From Neobacillus mesonae (GTDB lineage: Bacteria > Bacillota > Bacilli > Bacillales > Cytobacillaceae), in NCBI RefSeq assembly GCF_001636315.1, contig NZ_KV440949.1, positions 4,420,084 to 4,484,083 of the forward strand: a stretch of DNA of 64,000 nucleotides, in the 5' to 3' direction. The first letter of the stretch is position 1, and each line of letters begins with the position of its first letter. Positions 56,480 through 64,000 of the stretch are shown piece by piece. The translations under genes were made by a program, and so were the position numbers. The notes beneath the pieces are model-generated. The model was not told the DNA's origin, did not search any database, and saw nothing but the letters and a program-made list of their open reading frames with translations.

Positions 56480-57253
56480 ATGAATATTTATCAGCATTTC
56501 CGCCCTGAAGAACGGGAGTATATTGACCAAGTGCTGGATTGGAAGGACTATGTCGAGCAGCAATATACTCCTAAGCTGACTGATTTCCTTGACCCGCGGG
56601 AACAGCACATTTTAAAAACCATTATTGGTGAGAATGGCGATGTTAAATGTTCCCTTTTTGGCGGTACTTCAGACGGGGAAAGAAAACGGGCGCTTTTATA
56701 TCCTGACTATCTAACACCAAGTGATGAGGATTTTCAGGTGAGTCTTTTTGAAATCCATTATCCGAAAAAGTTTGTTACCATTGAACATCGGCAGGTACTA
56801 GGAACACTTATGTCGTTAGGATTAAAACGGGGAAAGTTTGGCGACATTCTCCTCAGCGGGGAACAAATTCAATTTTTTGCTGCAAAAGAGGTTAATAATT
56901 ATATTAAAAACCATATGGACTCGATTGGCAGGGCAGGGGTAAAGCTTTCTGAGAAACCGCTTAATGATGCCGCCATCCAAAAGGAACAGTGGGAAGAAAT
57001 GAATGTAACAGTATCTTCTTTACGCCTAGATACTGTTATTTCTAGTGTATTCCATGTTTCTAGGCAAAAATCATTAACGTATATTCAACAGGGAGTTATA
57101 AAAGTAAATTGGTCGGCAATAGAAAATTCTTCGTTTCAGTGTGACGAAGGTGACATAATTTCTGTGCGCGGTTGTGGAAGAGTGAAAATTCTTCAGATTG
57201 AGGGAAAAACCAAAAAAGATAAGTGGCGAATTGTTGTCGGAAAGCAAAAATAA
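56480..57253 (+). CDS. ylmH: S4-domain RNA-binding protein YlmH
   Basis: RNA-binding protein of 257 residues: an N-terminal YlmH domain (YQHFRPEEREYIDQVLDWKD) and a C-terminal S4 domain (VTVSSLRLDTVISSVFHVSRQKSLTYIQQGVIKVN). In B. subtilis YlmH helps rescue stalled ribosomes. The start at ATG 56480 suits the AGGTTGTGG site better than GTG 56471. Confidence 0.92.
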   Translation: MNIYQHFRPEEREYIDQVLDWKDYVEQQYTPKLTDFLDPREQHILKTIIGENGDVKCSLFGGTSDGERKRALLYPDYLTPSDEDFQVSLFEIHYPKKFVTIEHRQVLGTLMSLGLKRGKFGDILLSGEQIQFFAAKEVNNYIKNHMDSIGRAGVKLSEKPLNDAAIQKEQWEEMNVTVSSLRLDTVISSVFHVSRQKSLTYIQQGVIKVNWSAIENSSFQCDEGDIISVRGCGRVKILQIEGKTKKDKWRIVVGKQK

Positions 57254-57274
57254 ATTCGATTTTTTGAAGGAATT

Positions 57275-57304
57275 TTGAAAACCTTGTCGAATATTACCTA
57301 ATAC
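57275..57304 (+). promoter_or_regulatory. SigA promoter for divIVA
   Basis: TTGAAA (57275-57280), an 18-bp spacer and TAATAC (57299-57304), 25 bases upstream of divIVA. Confidence 0.7.
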
Positions 57305-57329
57305 ATATGAGATTGTTGGAGGTGGCATC

Positions 57330-57845
57330 ATGCCGTTAACGCCGTTAGATATTCATAATAAAGAATTTAATAAAGGTTTTAGAGGGTACGACGAGGATGA
57401 AGTTAATGAATTCTTAGACCAAGTTATCAAGGATTATGAACTTGTTCTTCGGGAAAAGAAAGAGCTGGAAGAACGTTTGAATGATATGGATGATCGTTTA
57501 GGCCATTTTATAAATATTGAAGAAACACTGAATAAATCTATTATTATTGCTCAGGAGGCCGGCGAAGAGGTTCGCAGGAATGCCCAAAAAGAAGCCAAGC
57601 TGATCATTAAAGAAGCTGAAAAAAATGCTGACCGAATTATTAATGAATCGCTGTCAAAGGCGAGAAAGATTGCACTTGAGATTGAGGAATTGAAGAAGCA
57701 GTCCAAGGTATTCCGTACCCGTTTTAAAATGCTGATTGAAGCACAGCTCGATATGCTGAACACAGACGACTGGGATCACCTCCTAGAATATGAAGTGGAT
57801 GCAACTGAGTTGAAAATCCACGAAGAAGAAGATTCCTTAGCTTGA
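57330..57845 (+). CDS. divIVA: Cell-division and polarity protein DivIVA
   Basis: Curvature-sensing coiled-coil protein that marks poles and division septa and, in sporulation, anchors the chromosome origin. The 171 residues begin with the membrane-binding domain (LTPLDIHNKEFNKGFRGYDEDEVNEFLDQV) and continue as a long coiled coil. Strong TGGAGGTGG ribosome site. Its stop codon TGA lies inside the -35 hexamer of the downstream ileS promoter. Confidence 0.96.
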   Translation: MPLTPLDIHNKEFNKGFRGYDEDEVNEFLDQVIKDYELVLREKKELEERLNDMDDRLGHFINIEETLNKSIIIAQEAGEEVRRNAQKEAKLIIKEAEKNADRIINESLSKARKIALEIEELKKQSKVFRTRFKMLIEAQLDMLNTDDWDHLLEYEVDATELKIHEEEDSLA

Positions 57846-57871
57846 CGAAAGGTGCAATCGTAGCATATAAT
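57842..57871 (+). promoter_or_regulatory. SigA promoter for T-box-ileS
   Basis: TTGACG (57842-57847), an 18-bp spacer and a perfect TATAAT (57866-57871). The -35 includes the divIVA stop codon. The start would be near 57878, just ahead of T-box stem I. Confidence 0.85.
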
Positions 57872-57894
57872 TTTTTAACAAGTTATATAGAATG

Positions 57895-58147
57895 GAAATG
57901 ACGATGAGAGGGACAGTACAATTTTTCATGTGCTTTTGCAGCGAATCAGGGAAGGTGAAAGCCTGATAGAGCCGATTAATTGGAAGATCACCCTTGAGTT
58001 CCAGGTCGAACCTTTTTAAAAAGTAGACCTAGGCGTGTTATTCACGTTACGAATCAATAAGAGGATGGAATAATTCGGTTCCGTCTATCAGGGTGGTACC
58101 GCGGGAAACCTTCTCGTCCCTATCATAGGGATGAGAAGGTTTTTTTA
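57895..58147 (+). promoter_or_regulatory. Isoleucine T-box riboswitch (ileS leader)
   Basis: A classic tRNA-sensing leader of about 250 bases. The T-box core AGGGTGGTACCGCGGG (58090-58105) pairs with the tRNA acceptor end; stem I starts with a GATGAGAGGGACAG kink-turn area, and an ATC triplet at 57987-57989 is the likely isoleucine specifier. It ends in a strong terminator (stem 58108-58140, T-run to 58147). Uncharged tRNA-Ile binding would favour the antiterminator and allow ileS transcription. Confidence 0.92.
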
Positions 58148-58197
58148 TTTACAAAAATGTCAATTCTATTCAATAATATGTATTTGGAGGCAGAAAG

Positions 58198-60969
58198 ATG
58201 GAATACAAAGAAACGTTATTAATGCCGAAAACGGAATTTCCGATGCGCGGCAATCTTCCAAAGCGCGAGCCTGAAATGCAGGCAAAATGGGAAGAAATGA
58301 ATATTTATCAAAAGGTTCAGGAACGCACGAAAGGACGGCCGATGTTCGTCCTGCATGATGGACCGCCGTATGCAAACGGGGATATCCATATGGGTCACGC
58401 CCTCAATAAAATCTTAAAGGATTTTATCGTCCGCTTCAAATCAATGAGCGGTTTCCATGCACCATATGTCCCGGGCTGGGATACACACGGCTTGCCAATT
58501 GAGCAGGCGTTAACCAATAAAGGTGTTAAAAGAAAAGAAATGACTGTTGCTGAATTCCGCAAGCTTTGTACCGAGTATGCGTATGAACAAATTGATAATC
58601 AGCGGACACAGTTTAAACGTCTCGGGGTTCGAGGTGACTGGGTTAACCCATATATTACTTTAAAGCCGGAATATGAAGCCCAGCAAATTAAGGTTTTCGG
58701 CGAAATGGCGAAAAAGGGCTATATTTATAAAGGTCTAAAGCCTGTATATTGGTCACCATCAAGTGAATCAGCGCTTGCTGAAGCGGAAATCGAATACAAG
58801 GATAAGCGTTCCCCATCTATTTATGTTGCCTTCAAGGTGAAGGATGGCAAGGGGGTGCTTGATCAGAATACGGAAATTGTAATCTGGACAACAACACCTT
58901 GGACCATCCCGGCAAACTTAGGAATTTCTGTTCATCCTGAGCTTACCTACGTTGTGGTCAGCGTGAATGGACATAAATATTTAGTTGCGGAGAGCTTGCT
59001 TGAAGCTGTTACAAAAGAAATTGGCTGGGAAAATCCAGAATTGGTACAAAAGGTAAAAGGTGCTGAATTAGAGAATATAGTTGCCAGCCACCCGTTATAT
59101 GAGCGAGATTCATTAGTTATGCTTGGAGAGCATGTAACGACCGATGCCGGTACAGGCTGCGTTCATACCGCACCGGGACACGGGGAGGATGACTTCCTTG
59201 TTGGTCAAAAATATGGTTTGGATGTCCTTTGTCCAGTAGATGATAAAGGCAGTATGACAAGTGAAGCACCGGGTTTCGAAGGTCTATTTTACGAAGATGC
59301 TAATAAACCAATTGGGCAAAAACTTGAAGAAAATGGCGCGCTTTTAAAGCTTGCGTTCATTACTCACTCCTATCCGCATGATTGGAGAACGAAAAAGCCG
59401 GTTATTTTCCGTGCAACTGCTCAATGGTTTGCTTCCATCAAGGATTTCCGTGAACAATTGCTTGAGGCAGTGAAAGAGACGAAATGGGTACCTGCCTGGG
59501 GTGAAACCCGCCTTTTCAACATGGTACGTGACCGCGGTGACTGGTGTATTTCGAGACAGCGCGTATGGGGAGTACCGATTCCGGTTTTTTATGCCGAAAA
59601 TGGTGAAGAAATTATTACAGATGAAACGATTAATCATGTTTCCCAACTATTCCGCGAGCATGGTTCGAATGTTTGGTTTGAGCGTGAGGCGAAGGACTTG
59701 CTGCCGGAAGGATTTACCCATCCGGGAAGCCCGAATGGCCGATTTACGAAAGAAACAGATATCATGGATGTTTGGTTTGACTCAGGTTCTTCACATCAAG
59801 CCGTCCTTGTTGAAAGAGAAGACTTAGTCCGGCCGGCAGATCTTTATCTTGAAGGTTCCGACCAGTACCGCGGCTGGTTCAACTCTTCGTTATCGACCGC
59901 TGTTGCTGTAACTGGAAAAGCACCATATAAGGGTGTATTAAGCCACGGATTTGTACTTGATGGCGAAGGCCGGAAAATGAGTAAATCACTAGGTAATGTT
60001 GTTGTCCCTGCGAAAGTGATGAATCAATTAGGGGCTGATATCCTGAGACTGTGGGTTGCATCAGTTGATTATCAGGCTGATGTGCGTGTATCTGATGCCA
60101 TTTTGAAACAGGTTGCTGAGGTTTACCGCAAAATCCGCAATACGTTCCGTTTCTTGTTAGGAAACCTTGCTGATTTTGACCCAGCTAAGGATAAACTGCA
60201 GTATGAGAACTTGCGTGAAGTGGACCAATTTATGCTTGTTAAATTGAATAAACTGGTTAAGCATGTTCGCGATGCCTATGAAAATTACGACTATTCTGGT
60301 ATCTATCATGCGGTTAACAATTTCTGTACCCTTGATTTAAGTTCTTTCTACTTAGATTTTGCTAAGGATGTATTATATATTGAAGCTGAAAACAACCATG
60401 AGCGTCGTGCAATTCAGACTGTATTATATGAATCTTTGGTTGCACTAACAAAATTGGTGTCGCCAATTCTTTCGCATACTGCTGATGAAGTTTGGCCATT
60501 CATTCCTGGAGTGACGGAAGAAAGTGTCCAATTAACAGATATGCCTGAATACCAAGAGCTTAATGGAGCAAAAGCGTTAGAGGAAAAATGGTCTGCATTT
60601 ATGAAACTCCGTGATGATGTCCTAAAAGCACTCGAAGAAGCTCGTAATGAAAAGGTCATCGGGAAATCATTAACGGCTAAAGTTACTTTATATGTCAACG
60701 AAAAAACAAAAGCATTGTTAGATTCGATTAAAGAAAGTTTAACACAATTATTCATTGTTTCCGGTTTTGAAGTGGCAGGATTTTATGAAGCTGCACCTGA
60801 AAATGCGGTAAAACTCGATTCTGCAGCAATTGTGGTAAGTAAGGCTGAAGGGGAGACATGCGAACGCTGCTGGGTGGTTACACCAGATGTTGGCAAAGAC
60901 CCTGAACATCCTGCACTTTGCCTGCGATGTGCCCATGTAGTAAAAGAAAACTATTCTCGAGAATTGTAA
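58198..60969 (+). CDS. ileS: Isoleucyl-tRNA synthetase
   Basis: Class I synthetase of 923 residues that charges tRNA-Ile and edits valine. Motifs: HIGH as HMGH in [14 protein letters not shown], the CP1 editing domain (residues about 190-390, [14 protein letters not shown]), KMSKSLG, and the C-terminal zinc motif CERCWVV...CLRCAHVV. Behind a GGAGG ribosome site and a T-box leader. Confidence 0.98.
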   Translation: MEYKETLLMPKTEFPMRGNLPKREPEMQAKWEEMNIYQKVQERTKGRPMFVLHDGPPYANGDIHMGHALNKILKDFIVRFKSMSGFHAPYVPGWDTHGLPIEQALTNKGVKRKEMTVAEFRKLCTEYAYEQIDNQRTQFKRLGVRGDWVNPYITLKPEYEAQQIKVFGEMAKKGYIYKGLKPVYWSPSSESALAEAEIEYKDKRSPSIYVAFKVKDGKGVLDQNTEIVIWTTTPWTIPANLGISVHPELTYVVVSVNGHKYLVAESLLEAVTKEIGWENPELVQKVKGAELENIVASHPLYERDSLVMLGEHVTTDAGTGCVHTAPGHGEDDFLVGQKYGLDVLCPVDDKGSMTSEAPGFEGLFYEDANKPIGQKLEENGALLKLAFITHSYPHDWRTKKPVIFRATAQWFASIKDFREQLLEAVKETKWVPAWGETRLFNMVRDRGDWCISRQRVWGVPIPVFYAENGEEIITDETINHVSQLFREHGSNVWFEREAKDLLPEGFTHPGSPNGRFTKETDIMDVWFDSGSSHQAVLVEREDLVRPADLYLEGSDQYRGWFNSSLSTAVAVTGKAPYKGVLSHGFVLDGEGRKMSKSLGNVVVPAKVMNQLGADILRLWVASVDYQADVRVSDAILKQVAEVYRKIRNTFRFLLGNLADFDPAKDKLQYENLREVDQFMLVKLNKLVKHVRDAYENYDYSGIYHAVNNFCTLDLSSFYLDFAKDVLYIEAENNHERRAIQTVLYESLVALTKLVSPILSHTADEVWPFIPGVTEESVQLTDMPEYQELNGAKALEEKWSAFMKLRDDVLKALEEARNEKVIGKSLTAKVTLYVNEKTKALLDSIKESLTQLFIVSGFEVAGFYEAAPENAVKLDSAAIVVSKAEGETCERCWVVTPDVGKDPEHPALCLRCAHVVKENYSREL

Positions 60970-60975
60970 ACATTT

Positions 60976-61006
60976 TGCTCCTGTGCTTTGCACAGGGGCT
61001 TTTTTC
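60976..61006 (+). terminator. Terminator after ileS
   Basis: GCTCCTGTGC and GCACAGGGGC pair around TTT, followed by six T residues. Confidence 0.92.
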
Positions 61007-61107
61007 CTTCTCCGTTAATTGTTGTCCGTGATGTCAAATGTTTTACCGTGTTAGCTTATAGCTTGCGGACATAATAAAACAAATGATGAAACGGAGGTTA
61101 CGACATA

Positions 61108-61404
61108 ATGAATGCGCTGCAGGAAAAGCTGTATTTGGAACTCCGTCAAACAAAATATGAACTGGAACACTCATTGAAAAATAAAGCGAAAGACGACTGG
61201 ATGGCAGCAATTTTAGCAGAGGAATTGAAAGATGTCGATTCCGCACTTGCCAAAATTGAAAATGGAAATTATGGTCAATGTGAAATTTCCGGTGAACTGC
61301 TGCCGGAAGAGCTGTTATATATGATCCCTACTTTAAAATCACTCAAAGACTCCGAAACCGTTGATATCTTTTACAAAAAGCCAATCCAAACACCATTTTC
61401 ATAA
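61108..61404 (+). CDS. ylyA: DksA/TraR-like protein YlyA
   Basis: A protein of 98 residues, mostly a coiled-coil helix pair followed by the DksA/TraR finger region (YGQCEISGELLPEELLYMIPT). Only one cysteine remains of the zinc finger, so it should not bind zinc in the classic way. YlyA of B. subtilis is longer by recall and is a SigG-controlled factor that affects late forespore transcription and germination. A CATAATA at 61070-61076 could be a SigG -10, but no good -35 was seen. Confidence 0.85.
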   Translation: MNALQEKLYLELRQTKYELEHSLKNKAKDDWMAAILAEELKDVDSALAKIENGNYGQCEISGELLPEELLYMIPTLKSLKDSETVDIFYKKPIQTPFS

Positions 61405-61432
61405 CGTCCCATTGTTGTTTTGTGAAAAAATA

Positions 61433-61501
61433 TGCTAAAATTCTAAGGAGTATGGAGGAAGCGTCCGGTTTGTCGAGAACCTCTTATAGGGACGCTTATG
61501 C
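61433..61501 (+). promoter_or_regulatory. Extended -10 promoter and structured leader of lspA
   Basis: TGCTAAAAT (61433-61441) is an extended -10 that would start a leader of about 95 bases. The leader holds a 12-bp hairpin: 61459-61466 pairs with 61490-61497, and GGTT with AACC (67-70 with 78-81) inside, split by an 8-base bulge. There is no T-run after it, so it is not an obvious terminator. Confidence 0.5.
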
Positions 61502-61542
61502 TTAAAAAAAAGAAAAGTCAGGCTATGGAGGGGTAATTCTTA

Positions 61543-62034
61543 GTGTTTTATTATTTAATCGCACTTTTTGTAGTTGCTTTAGACCAAGTAACCAAATGGT
61601 TAATTGAACACAAAATGTATTTAGGTGAAAGCATTCCGATTGTAGACAATTTTTTATATATTACCTCTCACCGAAATCGCGGAGCTGCTTGGGGGATTCT
61701 GCAAGGACAAATGTGGCTCTTCTATGTCATTACCGTCATTGTCATTATCGGCATTATGTATTATTTGCATAAAGCAGCAAAAGGTAAGCTGCTCTTGGGT
61801 GTGTCGCTGGCGTTAATGCTGGGCGGTGCCATCGGAAATTTCATTGATCGGGTTGTTCGCAAGGAAGTTGTTGATTTTATTCATACATATATTTTCAGCT
61901 ATAATTTCCCTGTATTTAATATCGCCGATTCGGCATTGGTTATTGGCGTTGGGTTATTAATGATCCAAATGCTGCTTGAAGAAAGACAATCAAAGGAGAA
62001 AACATATGGAGAAAATGGAACACATCGTTCTTGA
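61543..62034 (+). CDS. lspA: Lipoprotein signal peptidase II
   Basis: Membrane aspartic peptidase that removes signal peptides from prolipoproteins, such as CtaC in this window. The 163 residues have four helices and the two catalytic aspartates in [16 protein letters not shown] and [15 protein letters not shown] 61543 follows GGAGGGG. Overlaps ylyB by 29 bases. Confidence 0.96.
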   Translation: MFYYLIALFVVALDQVTKWLIEHKMYLGESIPIVDNFLYITSHRNRGAAWGILQGQMWLFYVITVIVIIGIMYYLHKAAKGKLLLGVSLALMLGGAIGNFIDRVVRKEVVDFIHTYIFSYNFPVFNIADSALVIGVGLLMIQMLLEERQSKEKTYGENGTHRS

Positions 62035-62917
62035 TGAACAGCGGGGCGACCGCATCGATAAAGTCATCTCCGGGTTGGATGATGAATGGTCAAGAACACA
62101 GGTTCAGCAGTGGATTAAAGATGGTGCTGTCCTTGTAAATGGGAAATCTGTCAAAACAAACTATAAATGCAGTATTAACGACCATATTGAAATTTCTATT
62201 CCTGATCCAGAGGAACTTGATGTCATTCCTGAAGAAATGGATCTTGATATTTATTATGAAGATAAAGATGTACTAGTTGTTAATAAACCAAGAGGGATGG
62301 TGGTCCATCCTGCCCCAGGACATCTGACCGGAACATTGGTAAATGGGTTAATGGCCCATTGTAAGGACCTATCTGGGATAAATGGGGTTTTAAGACCTGG
62401 AATTGTTCATCGTATTGATAAGGATACATCGGGTCTTTTAATGGTCGCTAAGAATGATATGGCCCATGAAAGCCTCGTTAATCAGCTGGTGGAAAAAACG
62501 GTAACACGGAAATATAAAGCGATAGTCCACGGAATCATTCCACATGATTACGGTACGATTGATGCGCCGCTTGGGAGGGACGTCAAGGACAGGCAAAGCA
62601 TGGCGGTTGTTGATAATGGGAAACATGCTGTAACTCATTTTCAGGTAGTTGAACGGTTTAAAGACTTTACCTTTGTTGAATGTCAACTAGAAACAGGAAG
62701 AACCCACCAAATTCGGGTCCATATGAAATATATCGGCTATCCGCTTGCCGGAGATCCAAAATACGGTCCAAAGAAAACATTAAATATTAACGGTCAGGCC
62801 CTTCATGCAGGTGTACTTGGTTTTATTCATCCAAGAACGCAAGAATATCTGGAATTTGAAGCGCCGCTTCCGGAAGATATGGAATATCTTCTAACACTAT
62901 TGAGAAATAATCATTGA
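62006..62917 (+). CDS. ylyB: RluD-type pseudouridine synthase YlyB
   Basis: Pseudouridine synthase of the RluA/RluD family for 23S rRNA, 303 residues: an N-terminal S4 domain ([29 protein letters not shown]) and the catalytic domain with the aspartate in [16 protein letters not shown] and the [25 protein letters not shown] stretch. ATG 62006, behind AAAGGAGAA, lies inside lspA. Its stop TGA is part of the pyr promoter's -35. Confidence 0.95.
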   Translation: MEKMEHIVLDEQRGDRIDKVISGLDDEWSRTQVQQWIKDGAVLVNGKSVKTNYKCSINDHIEISIPDPEELDVIPEEMDLDIYYEDKDVLVVNKPRGMVVHPAPGHLTGTLVNGLMAHCKDLSGINGVLRPGIVHRIDKDTSGLLMVAKNDMAHESLVNQLVEKTVTRKYKAIVHGIIPHDYGTIDAPLGRDVKDRQSMAVVDNGKHAVTHFQVVERFKDFTFVECQLETGRTHQIRVHMKYIGYPLAGDPKYGPKKTLNINGQALHAGVLGFIHPRTQEYLEFEAPLPEDMEYLLTLLRNNH

Positions 62918-62942
62918 CAAACATCCCTTAATAAAGTATGAT
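62914..62942 (+). promoter_or_regulatory. SigA promoter of the pyr operon
   Basis: TTGACA (62914-62919), exact 17-bp spacer and TATGAT (62937-62942). The -35 contains the stop codon of ylyB. Confidence 0.88.
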
Positions 62943-62949
62943 TTCTTTA

Positions 62950-63066
62950 GTTGAATAGCCTTTAAGAACAGTCCCGTGAGGCTGAGAAGGTACGGATTAA
63001 ATGGGTTTGACCCATTAAATGCATCTTACAATGTACCTCTCACTGCCCGCGGTGAGAGGTTTTTTA
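62950..63066 (+). promoter_or_regulatory. PyrR attenuator 1 (pyr leader)
   Basis: The PyrR-binding loop CAGTCCCGTGAGGCTGAGAAGG region (62969-62990) matches the known ARUCCnGnGAGGyU motif. It is followed by a terminator of ACCTCTCAC with GTGAGAGGT (63035-63060) and a T-run. UMP-bound PyrR stabilises the anti-antiterminator and favours termination. Confidence 0.9.
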
Positions 63067-63086
63067 GTACGATAATAAGCAGGTGA

Positions 63087-63635
<549 letters not shown>

Positions 63636-63639
63636 ATAA

Positions 63640-63752
63640 GCACCCTTTTAAATGCAGTCCAGAGAGTCTGACAAAGGGGGAAAGACAAGGCCGATTTTAT
63701 TCGGCTTTGCAAACCCTCTTTGTACATATTGGACATAGAGGGTTTTTAATTT
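63640..63752 (+). promoter_or_regulatory. PyrR attenuator 2 (pyrR-pyrP)
   Basis: A second PyrR loop, GCAGTCCAGAGAGTCTGACA (63655-63674), then a terminator of AAACCCTCT (63711-63719) with AGAGGGTTT (63737-63745) and T residues. It matches the known attenuator between pyrR and pyrP. Confidence 0.88.
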
Positions 63753-63803
63753 TAAAAACTGAGAAAAATAAAAGAACCATTTATCAAAGCAGAGGAGATT
63801 AAA

Positions 63804-64000
63804 ATGAACAATCAACCAATATTAGACGTCCATGATAAACCGAAAACACTTCAATGGTTGACCCTGAGTATCCAGCATTTATTTGCCATGTTTGGCGCAA
63901 CCATTCTTGTTCCGTATTTAGTTGGACTGGATCCTGCCATAGCCTTAATCTCTAGTGGACTTGGGACATTGGCATTCTTACTGATCACGAAATTTCAAGT
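63804..64000 (+). CDS. pyrP: Uracil permease PyrP (3' end outside window)
   Basis: The first 65 codons of a nucleobase:cation symporter-2 protein, cut by the window edge. The visible start NQPILDVHDKPKTLQWLTLSIQ, then the first helix FAMFGATILVPYLVGLDPA, is typical of uracil permease. ATG 63804 follows AGAGGAGA. Its place after pyrR and attenuator 2 supports PyrP. Confidence 0.92.
   Translation, partial: MNNQPILDVHDKPKTLQWLTLSIQHLFAMFGATILVPYLVGLDPAIALISSGLGTLAFLLITKFQ

Noticed and set aside
61452..61505. A 17-codon ORF in the lspA leader as a possible leader peptide
   Set aside because: Its ATG is one base from the only ribosome-like site and it lies in the hairpin; no regulatory codon run.

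Overview
The window is a low-GC Firmicutes chromosome segment from an endospore-forming member of the Bacillaceae. Gene order follows the Bacillus subtilis pycA-to-pyrP region almost gene for gene. Spore-specific genes (spoVD, spoVE, spoIIGA-sigE-sigG, gerR, ylbJ), bshC (bacillithiol synthesis) and a meso-DAP-type MurE support this. It is not B. subtilis itself: bpr and ylmA are absent, and a crotonase-family gene, a three-gene acyl-CoA carboxylase operon, a small exported protein gene and a Mur-ligase-like fragment are present. The genus cannot be fixed from the sequence alone.

Layout. 1-11.4 kb: the 3' part of pycA, divergent ctaA and ctaB for heme A synthesis, then ctaCDEF (caa3 cytochrome oxidase), ctaG and a yozB-like gene. 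11.5-24.5 kb: the ylb cluster, including ylbC, ylbD, ylbE, ricF (ylbF), ylbG, rsmD, coaD, ylbJ, ylbK, ylbL, tmcAL (ylbM), ylbN-rpmF and gerR (ylbO). A sporulation small RNA resembling CsfG lies on the minus strand between ylbG and rsmD. 24.5-29.8 kb: ylbP, a CcpA-box-controlled biotin-dependent acyl-CoA carboxylase operon, panE and a DUF3397 gene. 29.9-51 kb: bshC and the division and cell wall (dcw) cluster: mraZ, rsmH, ftsL, pbpB, spoVD, murE, a lone Mur-type N-terminal domain, mraY, murD, spoVE, murG, murB, divIB, ylxW, ylxX, sbp, ftsA, ftsZ. 51-53.8 kb: spoIIGA, sigE, sigG. 53.9-57.8 kb: ylmC, pgeF, ylmE, sepF, ylmG, ylmH, divIVA. 57.8-64 kb: T-box-controlled ileS, ylyA, lspA, ylyB and the start of the pyr operon (pyrR, pyrP) with two PyrR attenuators.

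How it fits together. The region links respiration (heme A and caa3 assembly), peptidoglycan precursor synthesis, the divisome, and the sporulation sigma-factor programme. Regulation readable in the DNA includes ResD-like boxes in the ctaA-ctaB gap, MraZ repeats ahead of mraZ, a SigH promoter ahead of ftsAZ, a 22-bp-spacer spoIIG-type promoter, a SigF-like promoter for the small RNA, a cre box, a T-box, and tandem PyrR attenuators. Most of the window is well-described core genome. No phage, insertion sequence, CRISPR array, rRNA or tRNA was seen, and I found no clearly new multi-gene system. The best leads are the orphan Mur-like domain, the crotonase lacking the usual glutamates, structured leaders ahead of divIB and lspA, and the uncharacterised exported protein between ylbE and ricF.
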